A program made the translations under genes and the position numbers. The notes beneath the pieces were generated by a model that had not been told where the DNA came from, searched no databases, and saw only the letters and a program-made list of their open reading frames with translations. Below, piece by piece: positions 22,273-33,234 of a stretch of 64,000 nt of DNA. How positions within the stretch are numbered: position 1 is the stretch's first letter; each line of letters begins with the position of its first letter. This stretch comes from Branchipolynoe longqiensis. Its lineage: Eukaryota; Annelida; Polychaeta; Phyllodocida; Polynoidae. Location of the stretch: positions 126,709,525-126,773,524 of the forward strand of contig CM059187.1 of assembly GCA_030323885.1 (NCBI GenBank). Reading direction: 5' to 3'.

Positions 22273-22338
22273 AAAGAAGAAGAAGAAGAAGAAGCAGGAG
22301 AAGAAGGAGAAGAAGAAGAAGAAGAAGAAGAAGGAAGG
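22273..22338. repeat. (GAA)n triplet repeat
   Basis: About 20 GAA triplets with GGA/GCA interruptions. The minus strand codes a poly-Phe frame. Confidence 0.9.
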
Positions 22339-22455
22339 GTACAAAGTATACGAAACTAAGGACATTTGAATGAAAAGGATATCACTGGAGGTTGCCAAAC
22401 TGAAAACATTAGATGAAATATGCACCTGTATCCCACTCTCAGTTTCGTTCTATAT

Positions 22456-22509
22456 GTTTGTTTTTGTTGTTTTACGTCCTGGCAACATCTAAGGTCATAT
22501 CAGCACGGG
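22456..22509 (-). mobile_element. 54-bp SINE family 1 3'-end insertion with perfect TSD
   Basis: In reverse this is CTGATATGACCTTAGATG, then GCCAGGACGTAAAACAAC and a CAAAAACAAAC tail. It is bracketed by the identical 11-mer TCGTTCTATAT at 22,445-22,455 and 22,510-22,520. This is direct evidence of a complete, separate insertion event of only ~54 bp. Confidence 0.85.
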
Positions 22510-22520
22510 TCGTTCTATAT

Positions 22521-23343
22521 ACACAGCCTAGTTACAGGATAAGTTGGAAATCAAAGAGCTCATTTTATTAGTCAAATCAACCTTTTATTCACACTTACAT
22601 CAAGAGGGTAGCCAGGAATTTAACAATTGTAAGGACACAATTTTTCACACGTGTTTTCAGGAAATAAGATAAGTGCAAGCACATTTACAAAAAGTGAATA
22701 TTATCAAATATTTAGTCTGAACAAAATATGAAGCTGAGAGAATTTGTGCTGATGTGTGTACACTGCGACGATGCAGCTACACCCTAGTAAACAGAGTTAT
22801 ACTATATATTAGCTAATGCACAATCGTATAAATTCTATATGGGTTATCTTCATTATTTAAGAGTGCGATTATACATTTTAAATAATTTATGATAATCTAA
22901 ATAACCTAGATTCTTAGGATAATAGGCTGGTTACAAAACCCTGTAAATGTTGGTGATAGCTGTGTATAGTTTGGTCATGTTATGTTCTATGAGCTCATTA
23001 GACATCAAAGTAAAATTACATGGTTTCTTGGATGTTACATTTTGGTGCCTTATTCAACTTGTTGTTTGTTGAGTAGTTAATTCGGTTATAGTCTGGCAGA
23101 CCTATATGTACAATATTTGTGAGAATTATGCCATTGACGATAAAAGGATGAGTTTTGTCACACTATTATATTAGAGCAGGCCCGAAGACAGATTTGTAGC
23201 CATAGAGCCATCACAGATGGACAATGGCTATAATGGCGGCCATTTTACAAGATGGCTGCAACGAGTGGAACAGTCGTTCAACTCTGCTCATGTTTGTCGC
23301 ATGTCCACTGGTCAGCTACTGCCCTGAGTGTGTGAGTGTGTAC
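22521..23343. other. No gene recognised
   Basis: AT-rich, unremarkable. Confidence 0.5.
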
Positions 23344-23347
23344 ATAT

Positions 23348-23602
23348 GAGCCTGTCTCAAAAGGTGATAGCTCCTTTTTATTTGGTCCATTGTAACGATT
23401 GACACAAAACAGCACAGCAACGGTTACACTGAAAACACAAGGACATTTGCTTCAAATCAATATGTATTCTATTGGGATTATAAAACACCATGTAAAAAAC
23501 AAATCAGTTTATCCTGAGCAAATGCATAAACAGATAGTACGTTGATCATTACAATGGACAAAGTTTTGTCCCATATTGCTTAGCACCTTTTGAGACAGTC
23601 TC
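23348..23602. mobile_element. MITE with GAGNCTGTCTCAAAAGG ends, 255 bp
   Basis: Left GAGCCTGTCTCAAAAGGTG and right CACCTTTTGAGACAGTCTC are inverse. A second inverse block, GTCCATTGTAACGAT against its complement near 23,550, extends the arms. ATAT flanks each end (23,344-23,347 and 23,603-23,606). No coding capacity; superfamily unassigned. Confidence 0.75.
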
Positions 23603-23804
23603 ATATCCGAAGAGTGCCGACCTGGAAGAGGGTGGGGGGGGGGGGGGGCGCAGACTCTCCCATGCACATATAAGCAGGCTAGTGATATAATATATATACT
23701 TCTGTTTGTTGCTAAAATATACTCAATTTAAAGAAAATTAGAGAAATGAGCCATCTCATATGTGATGTACAAGGCTTATAGGAGTATAAATGCGCGATAT
23801 ATGA

Positions 23805-24078
23805 TTGGTTATTGGTTTACGTCCTAGCATCATCTAAGGTCATATCAGGAAGGGTTTCGACTTGTGACAGTGTGCACTCCTGGCGACTTTATAGTGCTGC
23901 CCCACTGGGAGACCAAGCTGCCAGCAACATGACCTGATATCCCACTCAGTCAAATTATACTTACACTGAGCTAGCCAGTCCCTGCCCTAGCCTAATAATG
24001 CCGAGTACCTGGCTAGGAAGCGACAGGTATACATTTTTAAGTCATTGGTTTGACTCGACCAGGGTTCGAACGGCGCGA
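23805..24078 (-). mobile_element. SINE family 1, nearly full body
   Basis: It runs in reverse from the 3' tail (GGTTTACGTCCTAGCATCAT) through CCCCACTGGGAGACCAAGC and GAGTACCTGGCTAGGAAGCG to GTTTGACTCGACCAGGGTTC. Most of the tRNA-like head is lost. Confidence 0.85.
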
Positions 24079-24079
24079 T

Positions 24080-24620
24080 ATATGTAATGCTATATATAAT
24101 TAATACATATGTATATGTAAGCATATGTAAGAAAATGTAAGCATATGTAAGCAGCAATGCTTAGTAGAAATGGAACATGATTCTAAAACTCCTAAGTACG
24201 GGGTCGTGCAAAAAGAACATCAAGATTATGGGGATAGTTGTGTGTCAGGGGAGGAGGGGGTCCAAAAATATATTTATAAAAAAAATCTGGAATCTCCTGC
24301 ATATAAAAAATGGCGATAAATGCTTTCATACACAATAGCACACACGCAGAGGTATAGTAAAACTTAATGCGCAACGTACGTAGTTTTCGCTTGTGAAAGG
24401 TGGTGTAAACTTACCTGGTGATGAAATTCGATTTTCTTGGCTTTTTAATGGCTCGCACTGAGTGCTTCTCACAGGGAGCGGAGTATATAGTTTCCGATGC
24501 CGGTTTATTGCGGGTTTTAACGATGGCACTGCGGTGGCATATACGACGATAAAAGGGGCGGTGTTGGATCTCAGTCACCTCTTGGGAATATACTGTGTAT
24601 TGTTCTGCGGAGGTTTCATT
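24080..24620. other. No gene recognised; lone minus-strand donor-like site
   Basis: Reverse-complemented, 24,408-24,421 reads CATCACCAG|GTAAG, a consensus 5' splice site on the minus strand. No acceptor, domain or supported exon accompanies it, so no gene is called. Confidence 0.25.
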
Positions 24621-24624
24621 CTAC

Positions 24625-26245
24625 ACGCACGCCTGCTGCACACACACACACGCCTACTGCACACACACCTACTGCACACACACACACCGCTCAGTAGCTC
24701 ACCACACACACACCGTATATCATACACTTCACAGCGATCCACACACATGCGTCTACTGCATGCACACACACTGCACATCATACATTACACAGCGATCCAC
24801 ACACACACATGTCTACTGCACACACACACCGCTCAATAGCTCACCACACACACACACCACATATCATACATTGCACAGCGATCCCTACACACATGTCTAC
24901 TGCACACACACCACACATCGAGCATTATACAGTGATCCCCACACACACATGTCTACTGCACACACACCACACATTATACATTACACAGCTCACCACACAC
25001 ACACATGCCTATTGCACACACACACCACTCAGTAGCTCACCACACACACCTCATATCATACACTGCAGAGTGATCCACACACACACACGTGTCTACTGCA
25101 CACACACCACACATCATACATTACACAGTGATCCACACACCTGCATGTCTACTGCACTCAGACACCACTCAATAGCTCACCACACACGCACACCGCATAT
25201 CATACACTGCACAGCGATCCGCACACCCGTGTGTCTACTGCATGCACACACACCGCACATCATACACTACACAGCGATCCCCACACACACGTGTCTACTG
25301 CACACACACACCACTCAATAGCTCACCACACACACACACCATACCATACACTGCACAGCAATCCCTACACACGGATGTCTACTGCACACACACCACACAT
25401 CGCACATTATACAGTGATCCGCACACATGTCTACTCCACACACACACCGCACATCATACATTACACAGCGATCCACACACACACATGTCTACTGCACACA
25501 TACCACTCATTAGCTCACCACACACACACCGCATATCATACACTACACAGCAATCCACACACACGCATGTCTACTGCACGCACACACTTCACATCATACA
25601 TTACACAGCAATCCACAAACATGCATGTCTACTGCACACACACTGCTAAGCTGCCCCCCCCCACACACACCGAATTTCCTACACTACACAGCAATCCCCA
25701 CACACGCATGTCTATTGCACACTGCTGCTAAGCAACCCCTCCCACACACACACACTGCACATCATACATTACACAGCGTTCCACACACACGTGCCTACTG
25801 CACACACTGCTAAGCAACCCCCCACCCCCACACACACTGCACATCATACATTACACATCGATCCACACTCACGCATGTCTACTGCAACCACACTGCTAAG
25901 CATCCCACCACCCCAACACACACCAGACATCATACACTGCACAGCGATCCACACACACGCATATACATACTGCACACACACTGTTAAGCTACCCCCCACA
26001 CACCATATCATACACTACACAGTCATCCCCACTCATGCATGTCTACTGCACACACACTCCTAAGCAACCCCCCACCCCCCACACACACACCACACATCAT
26101 ACACTACACAGCGATCCACACACACACGTGTCTACTGCACACACACTGCTAAGCAACCCGCCCCCCAACACACACACTGCACATCATACATTACACAGTG
26201 ATCCACACACACACATATCTACTGTACACACGCACACCACACCCC
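24625..26245. repeat. CA-rich higher-order minisatellite, 1.6 kb
   Basis: Units start near TGTCTACTGCACACAC and end near ACAGCGATCCACACACAC. Two unit lengths of about 55-60 and about 85 bp intermix. The longer one carries an extra CACTCAATAGCTCACC block. From about 25,640 the extra block is replaced by CTGCTAAGCAACCCCCC. The His/Thr/Ser/Tyr frames are repeat translations. Confidence 0.92.
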
Positions 26246-27401
26246 ACCACACCACAATCCCCACTCCTCACAACCTACCATACACCCCCCCCCCCTCCAA
26301 CACACGCATACTCCCGCTTACCTACAGTAGTACCCGTCCCCAGCGACCCTTCTGATTGTCTTTGTTTCATTGAACTGTCCTTCCGATGAGAGGACACCTG
26401 TTGTGTCAGGACAGCATCGGTCTGGATGCAGAGGTGTCCGTTGAAGACAGGTACTATTTAGATTTTCTTTATTGGTACAAATAAAACATCCACACTCACA
26501 TCCGGCACCGACTCACCCCTACACACAAACATCATCCGCTATTTATAACTTTATCCTGTAATTTTATGTCCACACCTAACTGTGAGGCACCAACAACTGG
26601 CGACACCCCAACATTTACCTCAGTCAGACACGCACCACCACAACAGAACCCTTAACCTCAAACATTGCTGACACATATGCGTTAGGAACCCTTATTTCTG
26701 TGCATAAACCTTTTTTTTTAATCCACAAAAAATCTTTGTGTCGAACCTCTTCCATATCACGAATATGACAGTGTGAAATTCGAGATCCACAAATGTAATC
26801 ACAGTTATATCAGATAGTTATTCTCAATATTCACATTTTAAGAGGGGTCAATTTCCAAGATATAAATTGTCTCACATAGTCGTCATTAAAATAAAAACCA
26901 CAAACCCCCCCACAAAGTTATGGTCAATGTAACCCTAGAACTATGATAGTCGCTGTGTGTGTTTCTGTTGCTGTGCATGTTATGTAATGAAATCATATTG
27001 CAATAAGATGCATTCCCTAAGGCTATTGTGAACACCTTTTATGTGCACATTGTTATAGGGTGTCTTGTTTGTTTTTAATGCTCAAAGCAAACTTAAGAAT
27101 CAAGCCTTGTCTCCGCTGTTGCATTGTTAATGGCCATGCTCGAATGTCACTCACAATGGCCATTGCCTGTTGGCAGGTGTGTCGAGGTAGGGGTCGGGAA
27201 AGGGAGGGTGTGTGGGGCATTGGTGATTTGTTGGGATTGCCTGAAAATTAGAGGTAGTAGTGTTGGGATTTTTGTGGGGCTTTATTTTTCAAAAGCAACG
27301 GAAAACAGTAGAACAAACTTGGGGTTACGAATTGAGTTACAATTGCGCAATCCTATGGTCGACTTTCTGCCACATGTGTTATTAATATATTTTTTATGCT
27401 T
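26246..27401. other. No gene recognised
   Basis: Mixed DNA with short open frames and no supported feature. Confidence 0.5.
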
Positions 27402-27510
27402 TGAGTTCAGAATAACTTTTATTATAAACGGCTAACTTGGCAGGTATTTGGAGTGAAAACATAGTAATTAAATTTGATGTGCACACCCACATACTGAGCA
27501 TCATGTTTCA
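27402..27510 (+). mobile_element. Possible diverged TTAA-type MITE fragment
   Basis: AACTTTTATTATAAAC, GGTATTTGGAGTGAAAACAT and GTGCACACCCACATACTGAG align by eye with 14,372-14,458 of the complete element. The ends are not recognisable. Confidence 0.4.
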
Positions 27511-27673
27511 CAACAGGCTTGCACAACTTGTAGCTGTGGTAGGTTCTATGAAATTGAAGTAATATAGACCCACCGAGGGGGGAGGCTAATGATCAACACG
27601 TGTATATACATAAACAATACCTATAGATAGGGAACATAAATTCAATAGAAATCAGAAACCAGAACCAGCTGTT

Positions 27674-27814
27674 ACCGCGGAATTGATATAAAGTGGTCCC
27701 AGTGCCTTCTCCTATGTTTTCATAAAATACCAGCAGAGTATAAATACTGCTAAAACCGGTTCTTGGCTGAAACATGGGAGAATGCACTGGGACCAGTTTA
27801 TATCAATTCCACGG
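27674..27814. repeat. Foldback element with ~45-bp arms
   Basis: The left arm CGCGGAATTGATATAAAGTG plus GTCCCAGTGCCTTCTCC and the right arm GGAGAATGCACTGGGACC plus AGTTTATATCAATTCCACGG are complementary with only a few mismatches. They enclose a short loop that itself has an AGCAG...CTGCT stem. It may be a small MITE or a transcribed hairpin; no target-site duplication is clear. Confidence 0.75.
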
Positions 27815-27956
27815 AAAATATATATAAATAAATCAGCAATGTTATTCATATTATTCTTTCTATGCGACAATCAATATTTAACAAGTACACAACTATATAT
27901 GTTGAATATGTATGAATACATGTAATCAAGTTCTATGGTTTCCTTACACTTGTTAC

Positions 27957-28568
27957 AGGCTCAGTCACACCTTACCAGATTGGGGTACCGGATAGAAAAC
28001 TGACACTGTCCGGTGAAATACGTCAATGTCCGTTTATATATGGTACGCATCCGGCATGTCCATTATTTGTCCGGTGGTGTCCGGTGTGTACGGTGGCAAG
28101 TTTTGAACATGCACAAAACTTGTACTGGACTCCGCCGGACTGATGTGTATGGTTAGTGTCCGTTTTAAGTCTGTTTAGCCCATTTTGTCTGGTTCATGTC
28201 CGGTACCCATCCATTACGTCTCTGGTTTGCTTCCTGCAGAGTCCGTTGATGGTGTTGCAGGAATTCGGTCCATCGGTTTTTTATATGTTTTCGGCACATC
28301 CGTGATCAGTCCAGTATGTGTCCGGTTGTTGTTCGGTCCGTCCGATTGACATTCGGTTGTTGTCCGGTTATCGTCCGGTTATCATCCGGTGGCTAGTCAT
28401 TAATGTATGTTCCTTTACCGCTTAGCGTCCGTTTCATTCGGCTGCCTTTGACCCGAAAGCACAAAATTTCAACACATTTCGGTACATTTTGATACCAAAC
28501 ACCACCAAGCTAGAAAATTCTTTGTCCGGTTGTGTCCGGTACTCAATCCAGTAAGGTGTGATATGCAC
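27957..28568. mobile_element. TIR element, GTCCGGT-rich family, complete
   Basis: The left end AGGCTCAGTCACACCTTACC, then AGATTGGGGTACCGGA, is inverse to the right end TCCGGTACTCAATCCAG, then TAAGGTGTGATATGCAC. Flanks are TTAC (27,953-27,956) and TTAA (28,569-28,572). Inside are many TGTCCGGT-type words and a central palindrome CAAGTTTTGAACATGC plus ACAAAACTTG at 28,097-28,122. No protein is encoded. Confidence 0.8.
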
Positions 28569-28637
28569 TTAATGGTATGCTTTGTATGTTGGATTGTGCA
28601 ACCCTTACATATGCACAACGCACAGGCAACAACACAT

Positions 28638-28695
28638 TGATTGATTGGTAGTTGCTTTACGCCATGTCGGCAGCACAGGCCATATTTCACGGCGA
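28638..28695 (-). mobile_element. 58-bp SINE family 2 3'-end insertion with perfect TSD
   Basis: In reverse this is GTGAAATATGGCCTGTGC, TGCCGACATGGCGTAAAGC and AACTACCAATCAATCA. The identical 13-mer GGCAACAACACAT lies at 28,625-28,637 and 28,696-28,708. It is a 5'-truncated retroposition product whose orientation is set by the AATC tail. Confidence 0.88.
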
Positions 28696-28708
28696 GGCAA
28701 CAACACAT

Positions 28709-29010
28709 CCTCGCCAGCATGTTTGTGAGTATGCACTATATATATGCGTGTGCGCGTGTTCCTTTGACACGCCAACCATTTTTGTTTGCTCTTATATAGG
28801 CGTAGGGTGGGGGGTCGGGAATAGGATACCATCAGTTGGTGGTCTGTGCACGGTAAGCAGGTATAACAAGTCCAACAGAGTGCCGACATTTAGGGGCCGT
28901 GCAGGTGAGGGAAGGTGTGCTCGGGCCACCACGACAGGTAACACAAGTCCAATCATGTCCCTCCACGGTGGACTCTGAGTGGAAGTAGGGGACGGGGCGT
29001 GGAGAGGGTG
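28709..29010. other. No gene recognised
   Basis: Unremarkable sequence between a SINE fragment and CpG-rich DNA. Confidence 0.4.
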
Positions 29011-29590
29011 CATATGGGGAGGAGGCGGACCGGGGAGGGTTGTAACCCCGGGGCGGCGCCAACTCGCGTGTGGGCGCCGGGGGTGGAGCACTAAGAGCTA
29101 CTAACGACGGGGTATTCCAGGGCGGGGCACGGCGGGGCGGGGCAGGTGGCACAGGGGGGTGGGATGTGGCAGTGCGGCTCGGTGGGTGGGTACTGGGAGT
29201 GTTAAGGAGAATACTGGAGCAATGCGGTGGAGGTGGACGGTGTGGGGTCTATATGGCTCCATGGCAGGGCACGGGAGGGGGCCTGATCACGAGAGGAGCA
29301 GATCAGGTGGGCGTACAGGGCGCGTGGAGGGCAGCCCGAGCAGCTCACCGGGGCACCGGGAACTGCTCGGGCCGGACCCCGGCTAATGGGCGCTGAGTGG
29401 CGGCGGTCGTGAGCGCGTCGGGTGACACCCATCACGCGCCTGCGCTTTGCCCGCTACTCCAGAGACTGAGTGGTGCCTTGAGTCACCCCGCGCCACGCCC
29501 CGGCGTGACTGACCACACAACAAACAACAGGCAACGTGACACACGTGTCTAACTGCGGCGCGACAACACGAGCCGCTGTCGGTGATTATG
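29011..29590. other. CpG-rich patch
   Basis: High density of CG (GGCGCCAACTCGCG, GCGCGTGG, GGCGGCGGTCGTGAGCGCG). It may be regulatory. The coding frames show no domain. Confidence 0.45.
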
Positions 29591-29723
29591 TGCGGGTTGG
29601 GTGATTCAGGAGGTGCTCAAACGCACTTAATAGAGTGGCTTTTACTGCTGTGTGAAGAATGACCACCAAAAACACTGGACTTTTGTGATTCACGCTCGTA
29701 CTTTCAGATCCGTCACATTGCGA

Positions 29724-30315
29724 GTTCAGTTAGGTACCCGTTCACACTTCAGTTAGGTTCCTCTCAACTGGTACCCACTCCTACTTCAGTTAGTTTCCTC
29801 TCAACTGGTACCCCCTGCCACTTCAGTGAGGTTCCTCTCAACTGATAGCACCACCCACTTCACTTAGGTTCCTCTCAACTGGTAACCCCTCCCACTTCAG
29901 TGAGGTTCCTCTCAACTGGTACCCCCTCCCACTTCAGTGAGGTTCCTCTCAATTGATAGCCCCACCCACTTCAGTTAGGTTCCTCTCAACTGGTACCCCA
30001 TCCCACTTCAGTGAGGTTCCCCTCAACTGATAACCCCACCCACTTCAGTTAGGTTCCTCTCCTAATTCAGCTAGTTTCCTCTCAACTGGTACCCCTTCCC
30101 ACTTCAGGTAGGTTCTTCTCAACAGGTACCCCTTCCCATTTCAGTGAGGTTCCTCTCAACTGATAGCCACACCCACTTCAGTTAGGTTCTTCTCAACAGG
30201 TACCCCCTCCCAATTCAGTTAGTTTCCTCTCAACTGGTATCCCCTCCAACTTCAGTTAGCTTCCTCTCAACTGGTACCCCTTCCCACTTCAGTTAGCTTC
30301 CTCTCAACTGGCACC
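29724..30315. repeat. 37-bp minisatellite, ~15 copies
   Basis: The unit contains CACTTCAGTTAGGTTCCTCT, then CAACTGGTACCCCCTCC. From about 29,820 to 30,060 the variants ACTGGTACCCC and ACTGATAGCCCC recur in near-regular order, forming a higher-order repeat of two or three units. Confidence 0.95.
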
Positions 30316-30515
30316 CCCCCCCCCTTTCCCCCCACACACACCATTCCCTTTTTTTTGTATATGATGAACTTGGGATTGAGGATCGATGCATTTTGTTCCA
30401 CTGGTAGAGAGACAGGGAGATCTTTACACTGCATGTATCAAATAATTTCCTCGTTGTTATGAAATGCATAATGAATACCACTTAATATCAGTTTTATCAG
30501 CTTCCTTTCTACCCC

Positions 30516-30520
<5 letters not shown>
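30316..30520. other. No gene recognised
   Basis: Starts with a C tract and T tract after the minisatellite. Nothing else is seen. Confidence 0.4.

Positions 30521-30521
<1 letters not shown>

Positions 30522-30549
<28 letters not shown>
30522..30549. repeat. (CT)n microsatellite
   Basis: Run of CT dinucleotides. Confidence 0.9.
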
Positions 30550-30553
<4 letters not shown>

Positions 30554-30788
30554 AACGTCTCCCTTTTATGGAGAGGAGGGTAGGGCCCTGCTAGCTGGCA
30601 TTCATGAATAATACAAATGAGTTCAGGCAATCCTGCAAAAAGGGTGGTAGGGCGGCAGACACGACCCCGGACTTCCTGTGGGGATTCATGTGGCCCCCCG
30701 GGCGCACAATGGATCTCTAAAACTGGATCCTTCCCGCCCACCCCACCCGGACCACCGCCTCTGGGCGGTGGTGTTGCCGCGGGGAGAT

Positions 30789-30852
30789 CTCGTCGCCTCT
30801 CGTCGCCTCTCGTCGCCTCTCGCCGCCTCTCGCCGCCTCTCGCCGCCTCTCG
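30789..30852. repeat. 10-bp CTCGTCGCCT tandem repeat
   Basis: Six to seven units. The first three carry CGTCGCCTCT and the rest CGCCGCCTCT. They sit in a CpG-rich stretch (30,640-31,040). Confidence 0.92.
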
Positions 30853-31149
30853 CCACAGCCCACTGGCGTCTGACCATAGCATTATGGCATGCCATCGTCA
30901 CCGCCGACCGCCAGTAATCAGTGCGCACGCCTCGCCGGAACTGACGTCACGATCAGGTTACGCGGGCGGGCCACTTGGCGGCGCTATCAGCAGGTGATTG
31001 GCTAATTGGGGCGCGATGCCCAGAGCCGACTGCGGGTCACCCTGGCGCGTGGTCACCACTGAGACTTAGTGAGAGCGTTTATAGCTATCAAATGGAATAG
31101 TGTTATACGTGTAGAGAGAGATTTAAATATATATATTCAAATTTCAGCG

Positions 31150-31345
31150 GTAGGGTCCTTCAGTCAGTGAGGATAACGGCCAGTGAGGCATGGGTGAGCG
31201 CCACGTGGGAGGGCATGAGGTACCAATAGATGACATAATGAGTAGGTGACCAGCCGATGACTTAGGGGCTGGGGAGTAAATGGATCTTCCGGTTTATTAT
31301 GCTCATATAATGGCTTATATAGCATATATATATATATATATACAG
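31150..31345 (-). repeat. TA-anchored dispersed repeat, copy 3
   Basis: In reverse: a (TA)n run, then GCCATTATATGAGCATAATA, AACCGGAAGATCC, CTAAGTCATCGGCTGGTCAC and CCCACGTGGCGCTCACCC. It is the best-preserved partner of 17,355-17,530. Confidence 0.78.
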
Positions 31346-31591
31346 ATATACACATGCATTTATGTCTCTTTTTCCAGTGCGCGAGTGACAGTATTTCGCG
31401 CCACTGGTAGGGTTGGGGTTGATAGCGCCACCTGGCCCAACTGTGAAAAGGGGTCCGTGTCCTATTCTGAGACAGTAACCACTTCCCTGCAGTGAAAAGG
31501 GGTCACCCATAAAGTAGTACACAGCAAATGGGTGATCATATAGGGAACATTCCCTTTCGTGCCTTTATACTCGCGTAATTCTTATACATCA

Positions 31592-31880
31592 CATATTATA
31601 GATTGATTGATTGATAGGTGGTTGGTTGCTTTATGCTGTGTCGGCAGCATAGGCCATATTCACGACGAGAAATGTTTGTTTTTTGTTCAAACCATCTCTT
31701 TTACATGTAAAAACTGACAATCAATTATGTGTAAATAGACACTCATTAAATTAGAAAGCTCACAATCGTAGATTTGTGGTCAAGGGAAACAAATTCCCAT
31801 AGAAAAAGAAAAGTTTTATTAATAATTGATAGAATTTATTTAGTAAATAAACTATATGAGGTAGTACAGTCCAGCTGCCC
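31592..31880 (-). mobile_element. SINE family 2, near-full-length
   Basis: The inverted (GATT)n tail at 31,595-31,612 is followed by GGTTGCTTTATGCTGTGTCG and the same body as 7093-7378 in reverse order. It ends near TATATGAGGTAGTAC. Confidence 0.82.
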
Positions 31881-32389
31881 TGAAAAAGGCTCAAATGTTT
31901 GATAAATCCCTAGTAAAAATACTCTAATGCAATTAGAACACTATTTTCATAATAACTCCAATCGAGAAGCACAATTTGCACTCCAGAGACAGAAGAATTG
32001 GGTTGAATGGCCTTTTAGTTAACTACATGTTAATAACAGTAATTGAGTTAGCGTCTCCGTCTTCGACTTATGCTTAGCCAATGAAACCCTTAATTTAGAA
32101 TATATTATGATTACAGTATGTGATTTATATATGCAATACAACATCCACATCAGATAGAACATATACTTATTTGTAAATTAGTGTAATTTCATCAAATCAA
32201 ATACATGCACTAGTCACAGGAATGCAAACATTTGATGAAAAATCGCCCTAAAAAGCACCAATTTTGGATGTATTTCATGGTGCTGCCGGAACCTAGTACT
32301 AGGGTAGAATACAGTAATAAGACAGAAAGATTAAATGTGGGGGGTTGGGTGTGCATGGATGGCGGTGAAGACAGTCATAGCAGATAATA
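31881..32389. other. No gene recognised
   Basis: AT-rich sequence between repeats. Confidence 0.5.
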
Positions 32390-32897
32390 TTAAAGCTGCA
32401 TAGTCCGATAAAAGCATCAAATTGTCAAAACCAAAATAATTATCTATATTTGATCCAACATGTCTAACTCAGATACTGATTCATTTCTTAAGTATTTGTT
32501 GCCACATAAAACAGTATTCTGAGTCAATTTATTAGAATATGTTACCGTTGAAACCTATGGTGTCAGAGTTTTGGCGTGCTTGCCAAAATGAATTTAGCAT
32601 GTTTGCACTTCAAATATATAAAAGGTTTGAAATAAAAGTTACTTCAACTGAAAGTAGACTAGGTCAAACGGTCAATCTTTTTTTTTTCTTGAGGATTTAT
32701 ACTGCCTATTATGGATGAGCCTGATTAGACTTGTTTTCACAATTAGACAGTTTTTCGATAGAAAGCCCGAGCCTACACTTTTACCGACCCAAGGGATTTT
32801 TAACCTCCCACACCACATAGACATGGTATGAGAGCAACTGGCCTTTGATGATGCTGTAAGTTATCCACAGTGGTGGAAATCCAAATTGGCAGAAGTG

Positions 32898-32982
32898 GGG
32901 ACACGGGGAATCGAACCACCAACCTTCAGATTAGGAGTCTGACCTAGAAAAAAGTCAGACACTCTAACCACTCCGCCACAGA
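32898..32982 (-). repeat. tRNA-Arg(CCT)-like block inside the composite SINE
   Basis: Reverse strand: box A-like TGGCGGAGTGGTTAGAG; anticodon arm TCAGA-CTCCTAA-TCTGA with a perfect 5-bp stem; box B GGTTCGATTCC. An extra ~18 nt lies between the D arm and the anticodon arm and can pair with it, so this is a SINE promoter and not a functional tRNA gene. Confidence 0.65.
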
Positions 32983-33025
32983 GAACAACTAGTAACATGG
33001 GGTTGATGAAAATGGGAAATATTGC

Positions 33026-33097
33026 GCCTAGAGCGGGACTCGAACCCACATCTCTTTGCATTCTGGGCTAGTGTGCTAACCATTACACCACCTAGGC
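33026..33097 (-). repeat. tRNA-Ala-like block inside the composite SINE
   Basis: Reverse strand: a 72-nt block with acceptor GCCTAGG paired to TCTAGGC (one G-T), D arm GTGTAATGGTTAGCAC and T arm GTGGGTTCGAGTCCCGC. The anticodon stem is degraded (CTAGC against GCAAAG). The related block at 3665-3737 suggests an ancestral anticodon loop like CTAGCAT (AGC), but this is inference. Confidence 0.65.
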
Positions 33098-33234
33098 TCC
33101 CTGCTATCAACACACTACCCATGCCTACCTGTCTATGTGGTTACTTGCCTGAGAGGTCAGTGCAGAGCACTACACTAGTATATTTATCTCAGAAAAATAC
33201 AGAAACCAAATACCAACGGACTATACAACTTTAA

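Larger units (their letters stand above)
32680..33177 (-). mobile_element. Composite SINE with two tRNA-like heads and poly(A) tail
   Basis: In reverse order: a 5' module (33,177-33,100), a first tRNA-like block (33,097-33,026), a ~40-bp linker, a second tRNA-like block (32,982-32,898), a body shared with 37,741-37,918, and a poly(A) tail (seen as T10 at 32,680). The interrupted MITE defines both boundaries, so all modules arrived as one unit. Confidence 0.82.
32390..33234. mobile_element. TTAA-type MITE, second copy, split by a SINE
   Basis: The left end TTAAAGCTGCATAGTCCGAT aligns with the inverse of the 14,274-14,623 copy through about 32,679. Alignment resumes at about 33,178 (TATATTTATCTC, then ACAGAAACCAAAT) and ends GACTATACAACTTTAA at 33,234. 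The ~498 bp between is a SINE absent from the other copy. Confidence 0.85.

Noticed and set aside
24408..24424. U1 snRNA 5' end (ACTTACCTGG) on the plus strand
   Set aside because: Similarity stops after about 10 nt; a minus-strand donor-like site is the simpler reading and even that is unsupported.
24595..26355. Several 90-170-residue His/Thr/Ser/Tyr frames
   Set aside because: Derived from the CA-rich minisatellite.
29724..30315. CRISPR-like array
   Set aside because: Units are contiguous without unique spacers and the context is eukaryotic; it is a minisatellite.
32898..32982. Functional tRNA-Arg(CCT) gene
   Set aside because: Good anticodon arm and box B, but an ~18-nt insertion next to the D arm and location inside a transposed SINE.
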